A DNA stretch of 64,000 bases from Sipunculus nudus (taxonomy: Eukaryota > Annelida > Sipuncula > Golfingiida > Sipunculidae). Location: NCBI GenBank assembly GCA_026874595.1, contig CM049320.1:33576214-33640213 (forward strand), read 5' to 3'. The position numbers and the translations under genes were made by a program. The notes below the pieces were generated by a model. It was not told the origin of the DNA. It saw nothing but the letters and a program-made list of their open reading frames with translations, and did not search any database. This document shows, one piece after another, positions 26,101 to 37,285 of this stretch; within the stretch, counting starts at the first letter, position 1, and each line of letters starts with the position of its first letter.

Positions 26101-29100
26101 GTTTTTCAGTGGCTCACAATGGTTTTATTTTCTCCATCTCAAGTGACCCCTGTATACAGAGTTGAGTATGTGAAATTTGATTATAAAATAGGAATACAGC
26201 TTAATAATTATTTTTCTTCATTTAATAGTGTTTCTTCATTTAATAATTATATATCCTCATTTAATAATTGTTTCCTCATTTAATAATTATGTTTCCTCAT
26301 TTAATAATTATGTTTCCTCATTCAATATTTGTTTCCCCATTTAATAATTATATTCTCTTGTTTTATAATTATGTTTCCACATTTAATAATTATGTTTCTT
26401 CATTTAATAATTATGTTTCCTCATTTAATATATGTTTCCTATATATATATATATATTAAACATTATGTAAATTTTTACAGACACAGTATTTCTTGTGCAG
26501 GTCTTTAACTCTATGGAGACACAACCAGAACATCAATACAAAATAGATGATAAAATGTCATTTGATGTGACAAAAGAAACAATGCTGCAAAAGTTTAAAG
26601 GGGCTTATTCGGATATCCGACATCTGTTTACTGTATCTAAACATAAACACTTGAACCAGGAAATGCAGATCCCACCTCTCAGAGGCAGTTGGCTTTTTTT
26701 GTATTCATATGTTTATACCAAGACTGTATTTCTCAGGTACTTCTCAGCCTAGGTCTCACTTATCATGTTCTCTCTACCGTTCTTCACGTTTATGAAGGTC
26801 ATGGGGGACTTGGTAATATGTGACCTCTGCCATAGGACACTGTCGGTGGACTTGAATGAACGCGGGAGGTTGTGAGGGATTCACTTTCTCATTGAAATTT
26901 TCAAAATAAATGGGACAGAAAGTGGTCCGTGATATGGAGAAGTACACTCCTGACACACTTGACTGAACTCACTTAGTGTGTCCTACCTGGGGAACTAGGT
27001 TAGGGGATATCCTCTTGTCAACCCCCAACATGGCTCATTGCCAAAGGATGCCGTAGAAAAATGTGGCTGAACGTGGTAACAGTGATGCTGCCGTAGGTAC
27101 ATGGATATCCATGGCAACATCATGGTGAGGACATGGCTAGAACTTTGCTGAATAGGGAGAACGGGGTCTATCTAGTATCTGCATTCTTCAACAGTAAAAT
27201 ATGTGTTACCTCGGGAGAACATGGTAATAACTGGAGTAATACTGTAGCAGTAATGTAAATGATAGGGAAATACTGTGAGAATAACCCCTTGTGAACATCA
27301 TGAAAATGTGATGCTCAATTTCATCATGAACATTCACGGCAGTGGCGTGTTCTGGGTCGCCATGGCTGAACCATGAGACACCATAGACGGATGTGCTGAA
27401 TGAGACTTAGGCTTTATAAACATAGGTACCTAACATTTCCTGTGACCGGTTGATTTTGTATTTTACAGAGACCAGTCAGGACAGTGGCCTGGGGGATGGC
27501 AGTCCAGATGTATTAGTATTCGGCACGAGTGTCAACAATCCTGATGAAGCTCATCAAAGGAGTAAGAGTTAATTATCATCAGTTTTTAAAGTGGGGTTTC
27601 TTTAAATGTCAAATACTGTAAAATCTCGCAAACATAGATACTGGTGATAACTGAATGTCTACCTGTAACAGAGGTGTCTGTATTAAACAAGTTACAGTTT
27701 GTATAAAGGGAGCATTGTCTCATGTGTGACAGAGAGGTGTTCATATTAAACAGGTTACAGTTTATATCTAGGTAGTGTCTCAAGTCCATATTAAACAGGT
27801 TACAGTTTATATCAAGGTAGTGTCTCTAGTGTAACAGAGAGTGTTCATATTAAACAGGTTACAGTTTATATCAAGGATGCTGGAAGGATTGGTTCCCTTG
27901 TAGATCAGATTTCTGTTTCTATTTTCAAAATTTCAGTGTCAGAACTACAATTCTCCTGATTGTGATAGGACAAAAATTAAGTTTTTTAATCTTCTTTTCA
28001 CAAATTTATGACCTTTTTCTTTTGATGTAAATTTAATTAGTTTTATTTCTTTTGATGTTGTTATATATAATCAGTCACAGGGTTGACTGTTGAATTTGTT
28101 TAGCCTCCCCCTGTAGGACATTTTAATTTCTCTATTCGGATTTGGGTAAAAATGTTTTTGTGGATGGACCTACTGAGGACCCCCAAGTGCAAAACCATCG
28201 TTTGCAGATTTTTTTCAGCCATTTTATGTTTCACTAGATCTCCAAAATGGCTGATTTTCAAAAGCTTAAATTTCGGCACAATATTAGTTTTACATCACAG
28301 ATTTGCAATGCTTGCGAGTACATACATCCACAGTAAAACCTCACCGAAGGACCAACTCTGTTTGGTAACCAACTCAAAATAGTGACCACTTTTTTACAGT
28401 CCCAATATTTGTTGCTCTTTATAACAGACCTAGCCTAGACCCACCTAAAAAATGCAGCCGCTTTCTCGAGGTCATGTTAGTGGTAGTAAGTTAGAGGTTT
28501 CTCAGTAGTTGTACATGACTTTTTGTAGATTTCATATATAGATATGTCATGTACATGTTATATTGTAGGTATAGACAACTTGAGTGACACAGATGACTCT
28601 GACCAAGGTGAAGATGTAGATTCCACATCCACGACATCTTTTGAAGATCTCAGCAAACTGCAGCCAGACCTTCTGCTGTTCAAGGCAGCTGTCGCACGCA
28701 ATCTGCCGGTGATGTTACAGGCACTGGCAAATGGTGGCGACCCCAACTGGCAGAATGAGGAAGCTGATGGATTAACTCCATTGATAAAAGCTGTAGAAAG
28801 TGTAAGTTGTTTCAAGGGAAAAGTATTTTCAGTAAAGAATATTGTAAGTTCCACTGGCAGTTCTCTTATGCAGCCCTTTTACACTGCAGTTGTTATATCT
28901 TCTTCACTTTAACCATTGCTTTGTATAGCAAGAATCGTCAGGTTTCACCACCAGGGCTGGCACAGAGCAAAGAATTGTGAGCAGACCAATGAGAGGCTGG
29001 CATCACATTGTGCATCCAACACACACTGCTTCAGACTGCCCTCATTGGTTTAGAGGCACAATGCAATGCATTACCATACTCTCATTGGCCTGATTACAAA

Positions 29101-32100
29101 TCTTTGCCCTACACCAGCAATGGTGAATAAACCACTGTGGTATGACCAAGCACAGGAGTCAATTACACACCCAGGGCCTGCAGGTGCTGTAGTCACCAGG
29201 CCTGGTTAACACTAGGATATAAAATGAATTGTGTAATACTGCTCTGTCACTGTCTGAAACTGGAATGGAATTCTGCAGAACTACATAATTAGTTAAGCTT
29301 GCGATTTAAAAAAATTAAGGTGGTTACCTCCAAAAAAAATTATTTGAAACTCTGAAACACCAATCATAATCTGACATTTGTTTACTAGTGACCCTGGTTT
29401 TGAGTGTGAATGATAATACTCTTCCTGTGTATATGTATTACAATTGAAAAGTAACAGGTAGATTTGAAGAATTTTGCTGTTTTATGTTCCAGGGTTCCAT
29501 GGCTCCTGTTGAGTTTCTGTTACTGAATGGTGCCAAGGTGGACAGAAAAGATGGGAAAGGCCGTTCACCTCTACACCATGCTGTAATCCAAGGGAACACT
29601 GGGTAATTATCCGTCCATACTCTCCGATAGAACTTGTATAAACCTCAGTTATTAGAAAATAAATTGTCAAAAATTCATTATCTAAACTTATTACTTTATG
29701 TTATATTTTACCATCAACCAATACTTATGTGTTGTCTAAATGTAGTGATCGTCATGTTGTTGAACTATTTCAGGTAATTCAGTGTATACCATTTCTGTGA
29801 AAAAAATATCTTATATATGCACTCATCTTTAATTTATAATCAGAAGACTATTTGAATCAATGAGTGGTTTGAGTTCAGTAAGAATTATTATGCTAACATC
29901 AGCAGTGAAAATCATGAATTGTAAAGAAAATATATATTCACATTTTATAATCATATATCCTGCAACCTGCTATTTAGATGAGCCAGTCATAATTTATCTT
30001 GTTTGAAATGTTCGGGTAGCTGATTGTTTTCTCTTTGCCATAAATCTGATAATTTTTTTTATATTTACAGCCAGGTGTGTCAGTTTTTAAAACGCCACGC
30101 AAATCAAGGAGCTATAGATGAGGATGGAAATGTAAGCCGTTACCACAAATGAAATGAGAAATATTATAATTATTTACTTTGATTGAGATAAAACCTTACA
30201 TATATGGTATAATATTACATAAGAAAATCTTTCATTTTGTACTGAGAGTCAGAAATAAAATATGATAAGCCATAATTTCTTTTTATTATTTTGTTCCTTA
30301 AACTATAATTGTGTTTTGATTCAAAATTTCCATATTCTTCCTGAATCACCCAGCCAATTTGACATGCAGCAGTTGGCTTTACAATTGTCATATATATTAT
30401 TCCCTGTAGAAGCTATTTAAAAAAATCAACATTTATGGCACATGGAACTTTGAATTTCATATAATATTATGATCCACACATCTGAATCAACCTGAATCAA
30501 ATCTTGTAAATCACCTTTCCAACATAGCTCAAGTTAGGACATTATTCTATTAAAAACACATTAGGTTACAAGTCATGAATATTCATGAAAATCTTTCATC
30601 TCTACTATAGTGGCAGTCAATTCCCAGGGATTAAAGTGAGCCAAGTCCTCTTAGTCTTTAGTCTGTTTTTTAACAGTAAAAACTTAAAATTAACATTACA
30701 GTTTTTAATACAGCACTATCATGGAACAGCTGGAGGAGGGGGGTGGATGGAGGGGGATTTCCACCACAGAATGTAGAAAAATTTTGAAATTTTTGGCTGC
30801 AGTGATGCCACAGTAGTTTAAAATGCATCATGATGCAATATCCAGCTCTGTTTTTGGTTTTGGTATAAGTTCTTATTCTTCTATTTCCCAAATTATTAGG
30901 ATATAAATGGGGTGAGCACCCTTTGCCCCCTAAATCCGTCCCTGATATGCAGTTTCTAAGAAATCGCTGGAAGCCCATCCCAGTGCCTGAAATGTGCAAT
31001 AATGGGGAATTGGCTATGGAATGTATGACCTTAGGTCACACTCAGAAATAACTATCAGGTTCAAATCTGTTGGCTAATATTGTGCCCAAGGGTGAGTTAT
31101 TAAAATCTGCAATATTTGAGATCTAGGGCAAACACTGGCAGAAGAAAAACAAAAATTGTAATTACCGGTAATGTTTGTTCATTCTGTATTTGGACCTGAA
31201 AAAGTTCAACCACAAAATTTGTTGAACTAAATTTTAATATTGAAATAAACTTATTGACCCATGTAAAAAGGCCACCAGATAATAAGACCTCCTGACCAGT
31301 ATAAAAAATAAAAGCCTTTCAATGTTTTAATTGCTACAGAGTCAAATGTTTTCCTACTCAAAGGTTCTGTTCCTGATTACATATGCATCCTTGTCTGTTT
31401 AACTGTACAACTTTTCACATTGTTTTGCCTTTCTCATTTTTAGGACCCTTTGAGTATTGCTGTGAAAAATGCGAATGCAGACATAGTCACATTGTAAGTA
31501 TGAGTATTTCTATTAAGTATTTATCTAACCACAATAAGGTATTTGTCTATTGAGGTTAGACTTACAGTAAAACCTCATTCTGCAAGAGCTGGTACTATTG
31601 AAAACTTTCAACTTATCATAGTTTTTACACAAATGAATTAAATTGGTTAAAGGTTCATAAACATTTGCAAAAATATGTGAAATATGTCATGCCATAAGTT
31701 CATTTTTGTGAAATACAAATGTTTCCTGGCAAACCCTATCCAAGCATTTTGGCATTAATCCAAAACATTTGTATGATATTGCAGAACTGATAAAATGCAT
31801 GTGTATTTTATGTGATGCAGTCTGTATTTAACTCTTTTTTTTTTGGATTTGTTGCCAGGTTACGTCTTGCCAAGTTAAATGAAGAGATGAAGGAGTCAGA
31901 AGGGATATACGCAGGAACAGGTAAGTTAGAAGAGGAACCTAGTAGGGGATAGGGTGTTGTATGAAAGGGGTTGACAGAAATGTTCATTGTTTGGACATGA
32001 ATAAATTCAAGTCATTTGTCAATGCAAACAAATGTCCATATTCTTCAGATTTTCTCCATTAATTGTCAAATGTGTGTAGTTAAAGATCTTCAGCTTACTT

Positions 32101-32725
32101 TATAATTATAATACTCCTTTAAATTTTTCAAACAAGCTGCAAATTATACTGAAAATATACTGGATTCATGTTGTAGCTATGAAAGAAATGTGTGGGGATT
32201 TCAGAGCACACTAAAACCATACTGATGGCATACTGTATTTCCTGTATAGTTCATGCTGTTCCTGTACTGGAATCATACTGTAAGGTGTATACTGGAATTA
32301 AGCTGTTTTCAGTACTGTTTTCCTGCTGTTTTTGGCAAGGGAAGGCTGTCAGTGATAAATTGCGAAACTGTACAGCTGTTGAGGCATACTTCATATTGAA
32401 TTAATATGGAATCCATACATGGGAGAGTATTATTTTTCTGTCAGATATCAGATTTTTTTCCCCAGATCTTGATATTTTGATATAGAAATACACTGTACAA
32501 CCCCTTTTATTAGCCTTCCTGTCCTATGAGGGAAACTTAATTATAAACAAAATTTATAAGAAAAAGAATAAAAATGTTTTTCCTATTTTATTGTTTATGT
32601 TGTATTTGATTACAGGAGATGAAACCTTCAACGAAGTCTTCCGTGACTTTACACACATGGCGAACAACACTCCGGAGCGTCTTCACAGGAACAAGACAGG
32701 GGGCGCCACACCACAGACCAAGTGA
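8787..32725 (+). CDS. ACAP2: ACAP2-type ArfGAP with PH and ankyrin repeats (14 exons, 5' part missing)
   Basis: Fourteen exons with GT-AG boundaries and compatible phases join into 559 residues plus TGA without any internal stop. Order in the partial protein: PH domain (about residues 16-118), ArfGAP zinc finger with C-x2-C-x16-C-x2-C at residues 167, 170, 187 and 190 and the catalytic arginine at 195, a Ser/Asp/Gly-rich linker (about 260-385), ankyrin repeats (about 390-500), and a C-terminal segment [12 protein letters not shown] typical of ACAP2 rather than ACAP1 or ACAP3. Family knowledge: ACAPs are Arf6-directed GTPase-activating proteins that bind phosphoinositides through PH and bend membrane through an N-terminal BAR domain, acting on endosomes and the cell periphery. 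The BAR exons are not seen and probably lie left of the window. Human ACAP2 has roughly 510 residues from PH to the end, so the linker here is somewhat longer. The gene looks intact. The paralogue choice (ACAP2 versus a single invertebrate ACAP) is less certain than the family. Confidence 0.95.
9447..10031 (+). mobile_element. MITE-like element with imperfect inverted ends
   Basis: The left side (CAGTAAAACTTGT...GGTGGTCTAATAAGACAGG) is mirrored on the right by GACAGGTGGTCTTATTAGACAGG...ACAGGTTCTAGTG. The two ends align as diverged inverted repeats (about 10 of 13 at the tip, with the GTCTTATTAGACA stretch shared). No coding sequence is seen. It lies in ACAP intron 1. Confidence 0.45.
11745..12300 (+). 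repeat. degenerate minisatellite, GGAATATTGAT type
   Basis: Words such as GGAATATTGAT, GGAACATTCAGTCAG and GGATATTAATCTAGGGAACA recur every 20-35 bp with much drift. It lies in ACAP intron 1. Confidence 0.45.
14077..14137. repeat. (TA)n microsatellite
   Basis: About 30 uninterrupted TA units in ACAP intron 1. Confidence 0.97.
15095..17090 (+). repeat. 2-kb diverged satellite array
   Basis: Subunits of about 36 bp (TCCAGTGACCTTCCAGAAT, then GCATGATCCAGAGTC; TCCAAAGTCATGTATGAAG; CCATCAAAAATGCACATTCC; TGTCTTCCAACCAGAATTCT) alternate in higher-order units of roughly 105 bp. Long ORFs on both strands here are products of the array. Confidence 0.8.
17400..17830 (+). repeat. minisatellite, ATTGACTGCTCTGAAATAT type
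   Basis: Around 15 units of 23-30 bp contain ATTGACTGnTCTGAAATATAT variants. It lies in ACAP intron 1, about 400 bp before exon b. Confidence 0.75.
18197..18349 (+). CDS. ACAP2: ACAP exon b: PH domain core
   Basis: The acceptor is GTTATTTCAG and the donor GTAAGG. It encodes [16 protein letters not shown] through CFEVVSPTR, the central strands of the PH domain with the ACAP-type DLRLCTVK stretch. It is separated from the previous exon by a 9.3-kb intron full of degenerate tandem repeats. Confidence 0.96.
19581..19686 (+). CDS. ACAP2: ACAP exon c: end of PH domain
   Basis: The acceptor is TTCTTTCCAG and the donor GTCAGT. It encodes [20 protein letters not shown], the C-terminal PH helix with its conserved tryptophan, then [10 protein letters not shown]. 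It leaves in phase 0. Confidence 0.95.
20146..20237 (+). CDS. ACAP2: ACAP exon d: PH-ArfGAP linker
   Basis: The acceptor is CATTTTACAG and the donor GTAAGT. It encodes a Pro/Gln/Ser-rich linker ([16 protein letters not shown]). Its sequence is weakly conserved, but phases fit both neighbours, with a His codon split at the donor. Confidence 0.88.
20531..20656 (+). CDS. ACAP2: ACAP exon e: ArfGAP zinc finger
   Basis: The acceptor is TATTCCACAG and the donor GTTCGC. It encodes the complete four-cysteine zinc site (CCDCG ... LCIECSGIH) and WASINLG. The exon stops two bases into the codon of the catalytic arginine that follows SGIH. Confidence 0.97.
20762..24852 (+). mobile_element. AGCTCAG-family element A, split by element B
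   Basis: The 5' end AGCTCAGATGACT (20762) begins a hairpin closed by AGTC...GAGCTA. The 3' end is GTCAGCTGAGC (24818-24828), ATGACCCATGTGTCAT and TTTGTT. Sequence at 20860-21098 and again at 23718-24810 follows the family body (CCTGAAATTA..., GGTGGTGCCACCTGTA, CCCCTATAACTT, GTGACCTT). The middle is occupied by element B. It fills most of ACAP intron 5. Confidence 0.55.
21099..23717 (+). mobile_element. AGCTCAG-family element B, nested in A
   Basis: AGCTCAGCTGACT (21099) forms a hairpin with AGTCATCTGAGCT, followed by a GTCC microsatellite (21140-21195). Two diverged copies of about 680 bp follow (GGGCCCAAACATAATGCA at about 21489 and 22161; ATGGCACG / AAGGCACG). The 3' end is CAGCTGAGC (23685-23693), GTGACCCATAGGTC and CTTGTT (23712-23717). 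The insertion sits in a T-run of element A: GTATTTTT before, TTTATTTTT after. Confidence 0.6.
24981..25145 (+). CDS. ACAP2: ACAP exon f: ArfGAP catalytic region
   Basis: The acceptor is ACCCATTCAG and the donor GTTTGT. The first base completes the catalytic Arg codon, followed by [20 protein letters not shown], diagnostic for ArfGAP domains. The rest is [18 protein letters not shown], close to vertebrate ACAPs. Confidence 0.97.
25160..25765 (+). repeat. ~20-bp minisatellite filling ACAP intron 6
   Basis: About thirty units of ACCAAACACATTGTGATACC (19-21 bp with small changes) occupy about 600 of the 662 intron bases. They start just after the donor and end about 40 bp before the acceptor. 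The overlapping - strand ORFs (repeated Trp/Tyr/Cys/Val) are artefacts. Confidence 0.93.
25808..26019 (+). CDS. ACAP2: ACAP exon g: end of ArfGAP domain and basic linker
   Basis: The acceptor is ATAACTGCAG and the donor GTTAAT. It encodes [17 protein letters not shown], the last ArfGAP helix, then a linker with a basic run [10 protein letters not shown] that could be a phosphorylation or nuclear-localisation-like patch (inference). It leaves in phase 1. Confidence 0.93.
26215..26440 (+). repeat. 21-bp minisatellite in ACAP intron 7
   Basis: About ten units of TTTAATAATTATGTTTCCTCA are present, followed by a TA tract at 26441-26456. Confidence 0.9.
27469..27561 (+). CDS. ACAP2: ACAP exon h: Ser/Asp/Gly linker
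   Basis: The acceptor is ATTTTACAG and the donor GTAAGA. It encodes [19 protein letters not shown], resembling the SSDSGLGG...DVLAFG stretch of ACAP1/ACAP3 linkers. Phase 1 on both sides matches the neighbouring exons. Confidence 0.9.
27640..27880 (+). repeat. short tandem repeat in ACAP intron 8
   Basis: TATTAAACAGGTTACAGTTT occurs four times (GTTACAG at 27691, 27754, 27799 and 27859; spacing 63, 45, 60), alternating with TGTAACAGAGAGGTGT. Confidence 0.8.
28331..28411 (+). mobile_element. fragment resembling a pogo-like terminus
   Basis: CAGTAAAACCTCACCGAAGG, then GTGACCACTTTTTTACAGTCCC resembles the left end of the element at 1505 (CAGTGGAACCCC ... GCGACCATTTTGCTTGGTCCC). Only one end is seen. 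It lies in ACAP intron 8, just before exon i. Confidence 0.35.
28569..28801 (+). CDS. ACAP2: ACAP exon i: acidic linker and first ankyrin repeat
   Basis: The acceptor is TATTGTAG and the donor GTAAGT. An acidic, Ser/Thr-rich start ([13 protein letters not shown]) is followed by [17 protein letters not shown] and an ankyrin repeat with [20 protein letters not shown]. It leaves in phase 0. Confidence 0.96.
29493..29602 (+). CDS. ACAP2: ACAP exon j: second ankyrin repeat
   Basis: The acceptor is TATGTTCCAG and the donor GTAATT. It encodes [20 protein letters not shown] then [12 protein letters not shown], a canonical ankyrin helix pair and loop. Confidence 0.96.
30071..30131 (+). CDS. ACAP2: ACAP exon k: third ankyrin repeat
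   Basis: The acceptor is ATATTTACAG and the donor GTAAGC. This short exon encodes [20 protein letters not shown], matching the QVCLFLKRGANQ segment of ACAP2. Confidence 0.95.
31444..31493 (+). CDS. ACAP2: ACAP exon l: fourth ankyrin repeat
   Basis: The acceptor is CATTTTTAG and the donor GTAAGT. This 50-bp exon encodes [16 protein letters not shown], almost identical to the vertebrate ACAP2 segment. The last Leu codon is split. Confidence 0.95.
31859..31920 (+). CDS. ACAP2: ACAP exon m: end of ankyrin region
   Basis: The acceptor is TTGTTGCCAG and the donor GTAAGT. It encodes [20 protein letters not shown], matching the LLRLARMNEEMRESEGLYG stretch of ACAP2. Confidence 0.95.
32616..32725 (+). 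CDS. ACAP2: ACAP exon n: C-terminus and stop
   Basis: The acceptor is TTGATTACAG. It encodes [20 protein letters not shown] then [10 protein letters not shown] and ends in PQTK-TGA at 32723-32725. The GDETF...RDF..MA.N.PE.L.R pattern is the ACAP2-specific tail, so the natural C-terminus is present. Confidence 0.96.
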
Positions 32726-34460
32726 CAGTAACTCCTAATTTAGCTAATTTTCAAATTTACTCGTCAGTTGTATCTGCTACTTGTTGTTGTCAAGGTAACA
32801 TTCACCTGAAGGTCTGTGTGCAGTTTTAAGTCTGTTCTCATGTAAACTTGTAGTTTGTAATACATATTGAATGATATACATTTCAACATAGGGCCAACAA
32901 AGAATATATTTGTGATTGTCTCTTGTAATGATCAGATGTGGTTAGGATTTGTGTCTCTCTGGGTCACAGTATTATACTAGATTTCTTGCATCTTCATATC
33001 ATTTTAGCAAACAATAATCTACTTGTAAAAGGTACAGACAGTTATTGTATTTTATAAGTTAATTTACATGCCTTTTGTAAATGATTATTATAAAATCATG
33101 ATATTTAAGATTTCCAGTCATACATCAATTGATTTTAAGCACTACCTGGTGGTCAATTAAAGAAACATAAATCAAAATATGAGTTTGTTTGCAAGAGAAA
33201 TCTTTGTCTCTGAAAAAAAGGCACACTGCCATGGACAGCAGTATGGTGCAAGAAAAATATGAAACGAATAATTCTCCTCTAAAACACAAGGTGGCACTGA
33301 TAAATCATGGTGGTAACACTGTAAATATTAACCACCATGATTTTGAACTATCCCAGTTTGTAATGTATATTTAGTATCAGACTTGTGCTCACACCAGCTT
33401 ATGAGGTAACTGATGTGCAATTGAATGTAGACTTTATTCTGCCTCAATATATATATATTATTTGTATAAATTAGAGTTTAGACCTGCTCATGAATGCTGT
33501 GTCAGAAACTCCTGCACCAGTTTGTAAATATCAAATACATCTTCATCTTCTTATTTTCCTTGAAATTAGTGTGTTTAACATAGATTGATTGACAGTATTT
33601 ACTTAGTTAGGGGCATGATGCAAATGAACAATCTTTTATTTAAATTGATATTATAAGTAAGTAAAACCATATGTATATATATATATATTTATATACTTGT
33701 GACCACAAGTTTCGGGTTTGCATCATGTTTTGAACACTGTCTTGGCTAAGAGTCCTAGCCAAAGTCGTTACCCCAAGGATGAGTTCTCTCACCTCAGGAT
33801 TGAATGGGAACTGATCATGGGTGCCATGCAAATGTAGAATGAATAACCTTCTAACGTCCATTATGGCTGCTTGGGTTGTTAGCTCCCCAGGGAGCCAAGA
33901 AAAGCTACAAGAATGAAAGGACCTGAAAGTCATCGTTGGTGACTATTAACCCCCACCTTTACTTTTTATACAAAGTGAAAATAATGTTGGTGATGAATAT
34001 GATTACCAGAATGACCGAGATGTACAGGGTCTTACATGGAATCCTACTCACGGCTCAGCTGCAGCTGGTTGCAACATTTCCTGCAGAGCTTGAAACAAAA
34101 CAAGGACTCTCCTATCTATACTGAAAGAAAATATTTATTTTATATAAAGTATTTTTTTTATAAATTAAAAATATAGCATCTTATTAGGCACACATCTTTA
34201 TACTTTATACTTTATAAAAAAAATTACCATGTAGAGACATCTGAGTTTGAGTAATCATCTCAAAAGTGTGTTTGATAACTAAGAATAAACAGTTTTTAAT
34301 TGCAGCACTTGATCAACAATTTTACAAGAGTAATATATCGGGTATTAATTACTCTTATCTTGTAGAATATCTTAGTATTACATTTCATGAAATTTAGGGC
34401 ACAAATAAAATTATTGTAGTTATAAATACATTCCATAGCCTTGGAACATATTAATAAAGT
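32726..34460 (+). other. probable ACAP 3' untranslated region
   Basis: AT-rich sequence without a credible ORF follows the ACAP stop. Three AATAAA signals lie at 34284-34289, 34404-34409 and 34453-34458, the first such cluster I see after the stop, giving a possible 3' UTR of about 1.6-1.75 kb. The true cleavage site cannot be fixed from sequence alone. A later AATAAA is at 36177-36182. Confidence 0.35.
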
Positions 34461-34662
34461 ATAATATTGATATGCCTCACACTAAGAGTATGTAGAAATC
34501 TTGTAGCTAAAACATGTTCAGCTCTGTTGTAGAATTGTCCAGGTAAGTATTAGCTGTTATACATGTACAGCCCTTTAAACCAATTAAACATACCTTTCCT
34601 TGTCTATAATGAGAACTGTATGTCATAGTAAGTAACCAAGTAAAAATGGTTTGTGCAGCAAG

Positions 34663-34704
<42 letters not shown>

Positions 34705-36460
34705 CTGACATCTCCTTTAAAATATATATGTCAGATGCATGTCTGGTTGGAGGGGAATAGAAGTTGACTCAAAAATTAAATTTTATATATAAACAGAGGT
34801 GCACTCTGTTGTATTAGATAAACTATATAGTTTATGTTGTGCAATGATACTGTGCCTAGTTGATGACTCTCTATTGACCAAAAGGTGTATATATTTTAAG
34901 TAGCATATACTACCTAGTTTATGTTATTATTTATAATCTATATATAGCGATCTGTATGTATTCATTATGATTTGTACATTGTGTGGATAAATTGTGAAAC
35001 TTCATGGTGTTCAAAGTGGAATCAGTTTGAACAAATCGGAAAACTGGTAGTGTTCTATGTATACATTATATATAATGTTAGTATATATGTACACATGAAT
35101 GCACAAACATTAGCTTTATATATACTATAATCTTCTATATACTACATATACATACATATACTATTATCTATTCCACAGTAGAGTGCCCATTGATAGTTGG
35201 GAATAGATTCGTAAATTTGCTGATCAGTTAAAAAAGTAGGCTGCAATTAAGAAATTAGGTATAGTCCACATTACTGTAATGATAAAAAGATCTATATCAA
35301 TACATTTTAGTAATTCAATAATATCAATTTCCAAGAAAACAGTATATTTTTTACATTTCAACTTTGTTGATAAAGGTCTAGGTCACTGGTCACATGCTAT
35401 AACAGCTGCATTTAAAAGCTGTTGATTGGTTGCTTAGTGTCATAAATATTCTAAAATATAACATTGAAAGTGAGGCTTATAACCCAGAAGAAAAGCTGTG
35501 CCACGTGACCACGGGATGCAAAAGTACCAGAAGGTTGCAAAATATTAATTTTGTTTTTTTTGTTGTTGTGTAGATTTTTATCTCGTATTAGGCCATAGTC
35601 CCTCATTAGCTTGAGTGCCAATCTGTGTGATAATATAAAAGTTTAAGAGAATAATCACCAAATTTCAAGGGGCCCCTACTGGTGTAATAGACTATAGTGT
35701 TAATCCATGTACTGAAAACTTCATATTTAAAACAAGGGAAATGTTTAATATTACCAGGTATTGATGAATTTATTTTTAAAATTTGTTTTAGTTCTCTTCA
35801 GGACACATCAAAGTCCAAGTACACTGCCAAAATGACTTAGGTCATGTGACCAAAGGTGGTGTGCTTCCTGTTTCAATAATTTTGGTTTTAATTACAAGAG
35901 ATTTGGAGTGAGCTATTTTAAGTGAACAATGAAACTGATGAAACCGTGCATCCTACATGTGGTGACATCTTCGGGTGATGATCTAAGTGGCCATTACTAT
36001 TTTACCAACTTTACTGCATTTATTTTGAGGACGGATAAACCAGCGTGCTAGTTTGGTTGTTTTTAGTTGTTCTGATAGAGTGATTTATCTATAACTTGCA
36101 TAATAATGTCAATTTTACTTTAACTTTGTGAGAAGTGTGTCTAAAGTATGAAAATTCAGTCTCGTCTGATTAATTGAATAAAAGGTGATATAAGGTTTGT
36201 GCAAAACAGAAGAGTGAACCAAAGAAATTGTGGAAAGAATGAAGATTTGTTCACTTAACGTTTGACCATGACAAAATTCAGCAAAGTAACTAAATTTGTG
36301 TGGTAAAAGTGGATTTTACACAAGAACAAGATTTTCTAACCACGTATTCTCAGTTACACTAAGTAATGGAGGGTGAGGTCATGCAAAAAGCGTCAGGATT
36401 CTTTAGTGAAAGTGTGGGACTTGGAGATTATTGAAGAAGGGAGGGGTATCAACACTCTAC
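34461..36460. other. intergenic, no gene seen
   Basis: AT-rich DNA with a TA microsatellite and scattered AATAAA. No domain-like ORF. Confidence 0.5.
34666..34703. repeat. (TA)n microsatellite
   Basis: About 19 TA units downstream of the ACAP poly(A) signal cluster. Confidence 0.97.
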
Positions 36461-36657
36461 ACATGAAATACTGCGAATACTTGTTACCGTCAATGGTGTC
36501 TAGTCACTATGTGCAATATGGGTGCATGTGTTAGTTATACCCGAGCAATATCCCTGTGTTATTGATTATTGGTTTATTGATACGTGTCAGGTGGATGACC
36601 TACTAGAACAAAATCCCAATCCATCGAAATTATCATTGGTCAACTCTCCTATAGATG

Positions 36658-37285
36658 TGACGTCATAGTTGTCAGAAGAGCACGTATCTAATCTTTCACC
36701 ATCCACTTTCATACATCAAAATCCGTATCAGCTTCCAGGATTAATTTCGGTATGCAGAGCTAACGATCTCATTGGTCATGTGTCAGTCATGTGACCTATA
36801 ATTGTATGTTTTTAGACTTGTCTGTAAACAGCAGGCTGCCTTTGTGGCCGCCATGTGTACTTGTTGATATACGCTTGAGAATAAAAAAAAAATCTTGCAA
36901 AGTTTTAGTTTCATATGTCTATATTCCATTTCTGGGTCACAATTCTGCTTTCACATTTCTTGAAAGGATAGTTTAAACACCCTACATGTGGCTAGCTTGA
37001 CGAATATGGAGTTCACATGCAGACTCCATCAGACCTTGCCTCGTATGTAAATTGTTTGCTCACATAATCGGTTCATCTATTAATTGGGTACAGGCAATAT
37101 CCCAATATCATTGTAACCATTAAGTAATCACCACTTAAAATAATCTAAGATGAAACAAAATAATATAGCTTTGGTTCGGAATTTCCTGGAAGGGGAGATT
37201 CGGAAGGCTTCGGAAAATAATATCTCCTAAATATTTAAAGCGGTACTAAACATTTCAGGTTATAAATAGCTACGTGATGCCTCCC
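36658..37285 (+). promoter_or_regulatory. promoter-like module in duplication copy 1 (CRE, TATA)
   Basis: A full CRE palindrome TGACGTCA (36658-36665) and a TATAAATAG box (37261-37269) are present, both conserved in copy 2. No downstream ORF confirms a promoter. Confidence 0.25.

Noticed and set aside
26495-26752. ORF with [20 protein letters not shown] as a possible extra ACAP exon
   Set aside because: It follows a fair acceptor, but joining from exon g (phase 1) gives an immediate stop. The exon g to exon h join is already in frame. No known domain.
28544-28912. 122-codon ORF with its own ATG as a separate gene
   Set aside because: It is ACAP exon i read from its preceding intron into its following intron. 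The real exon is 28569-28801.
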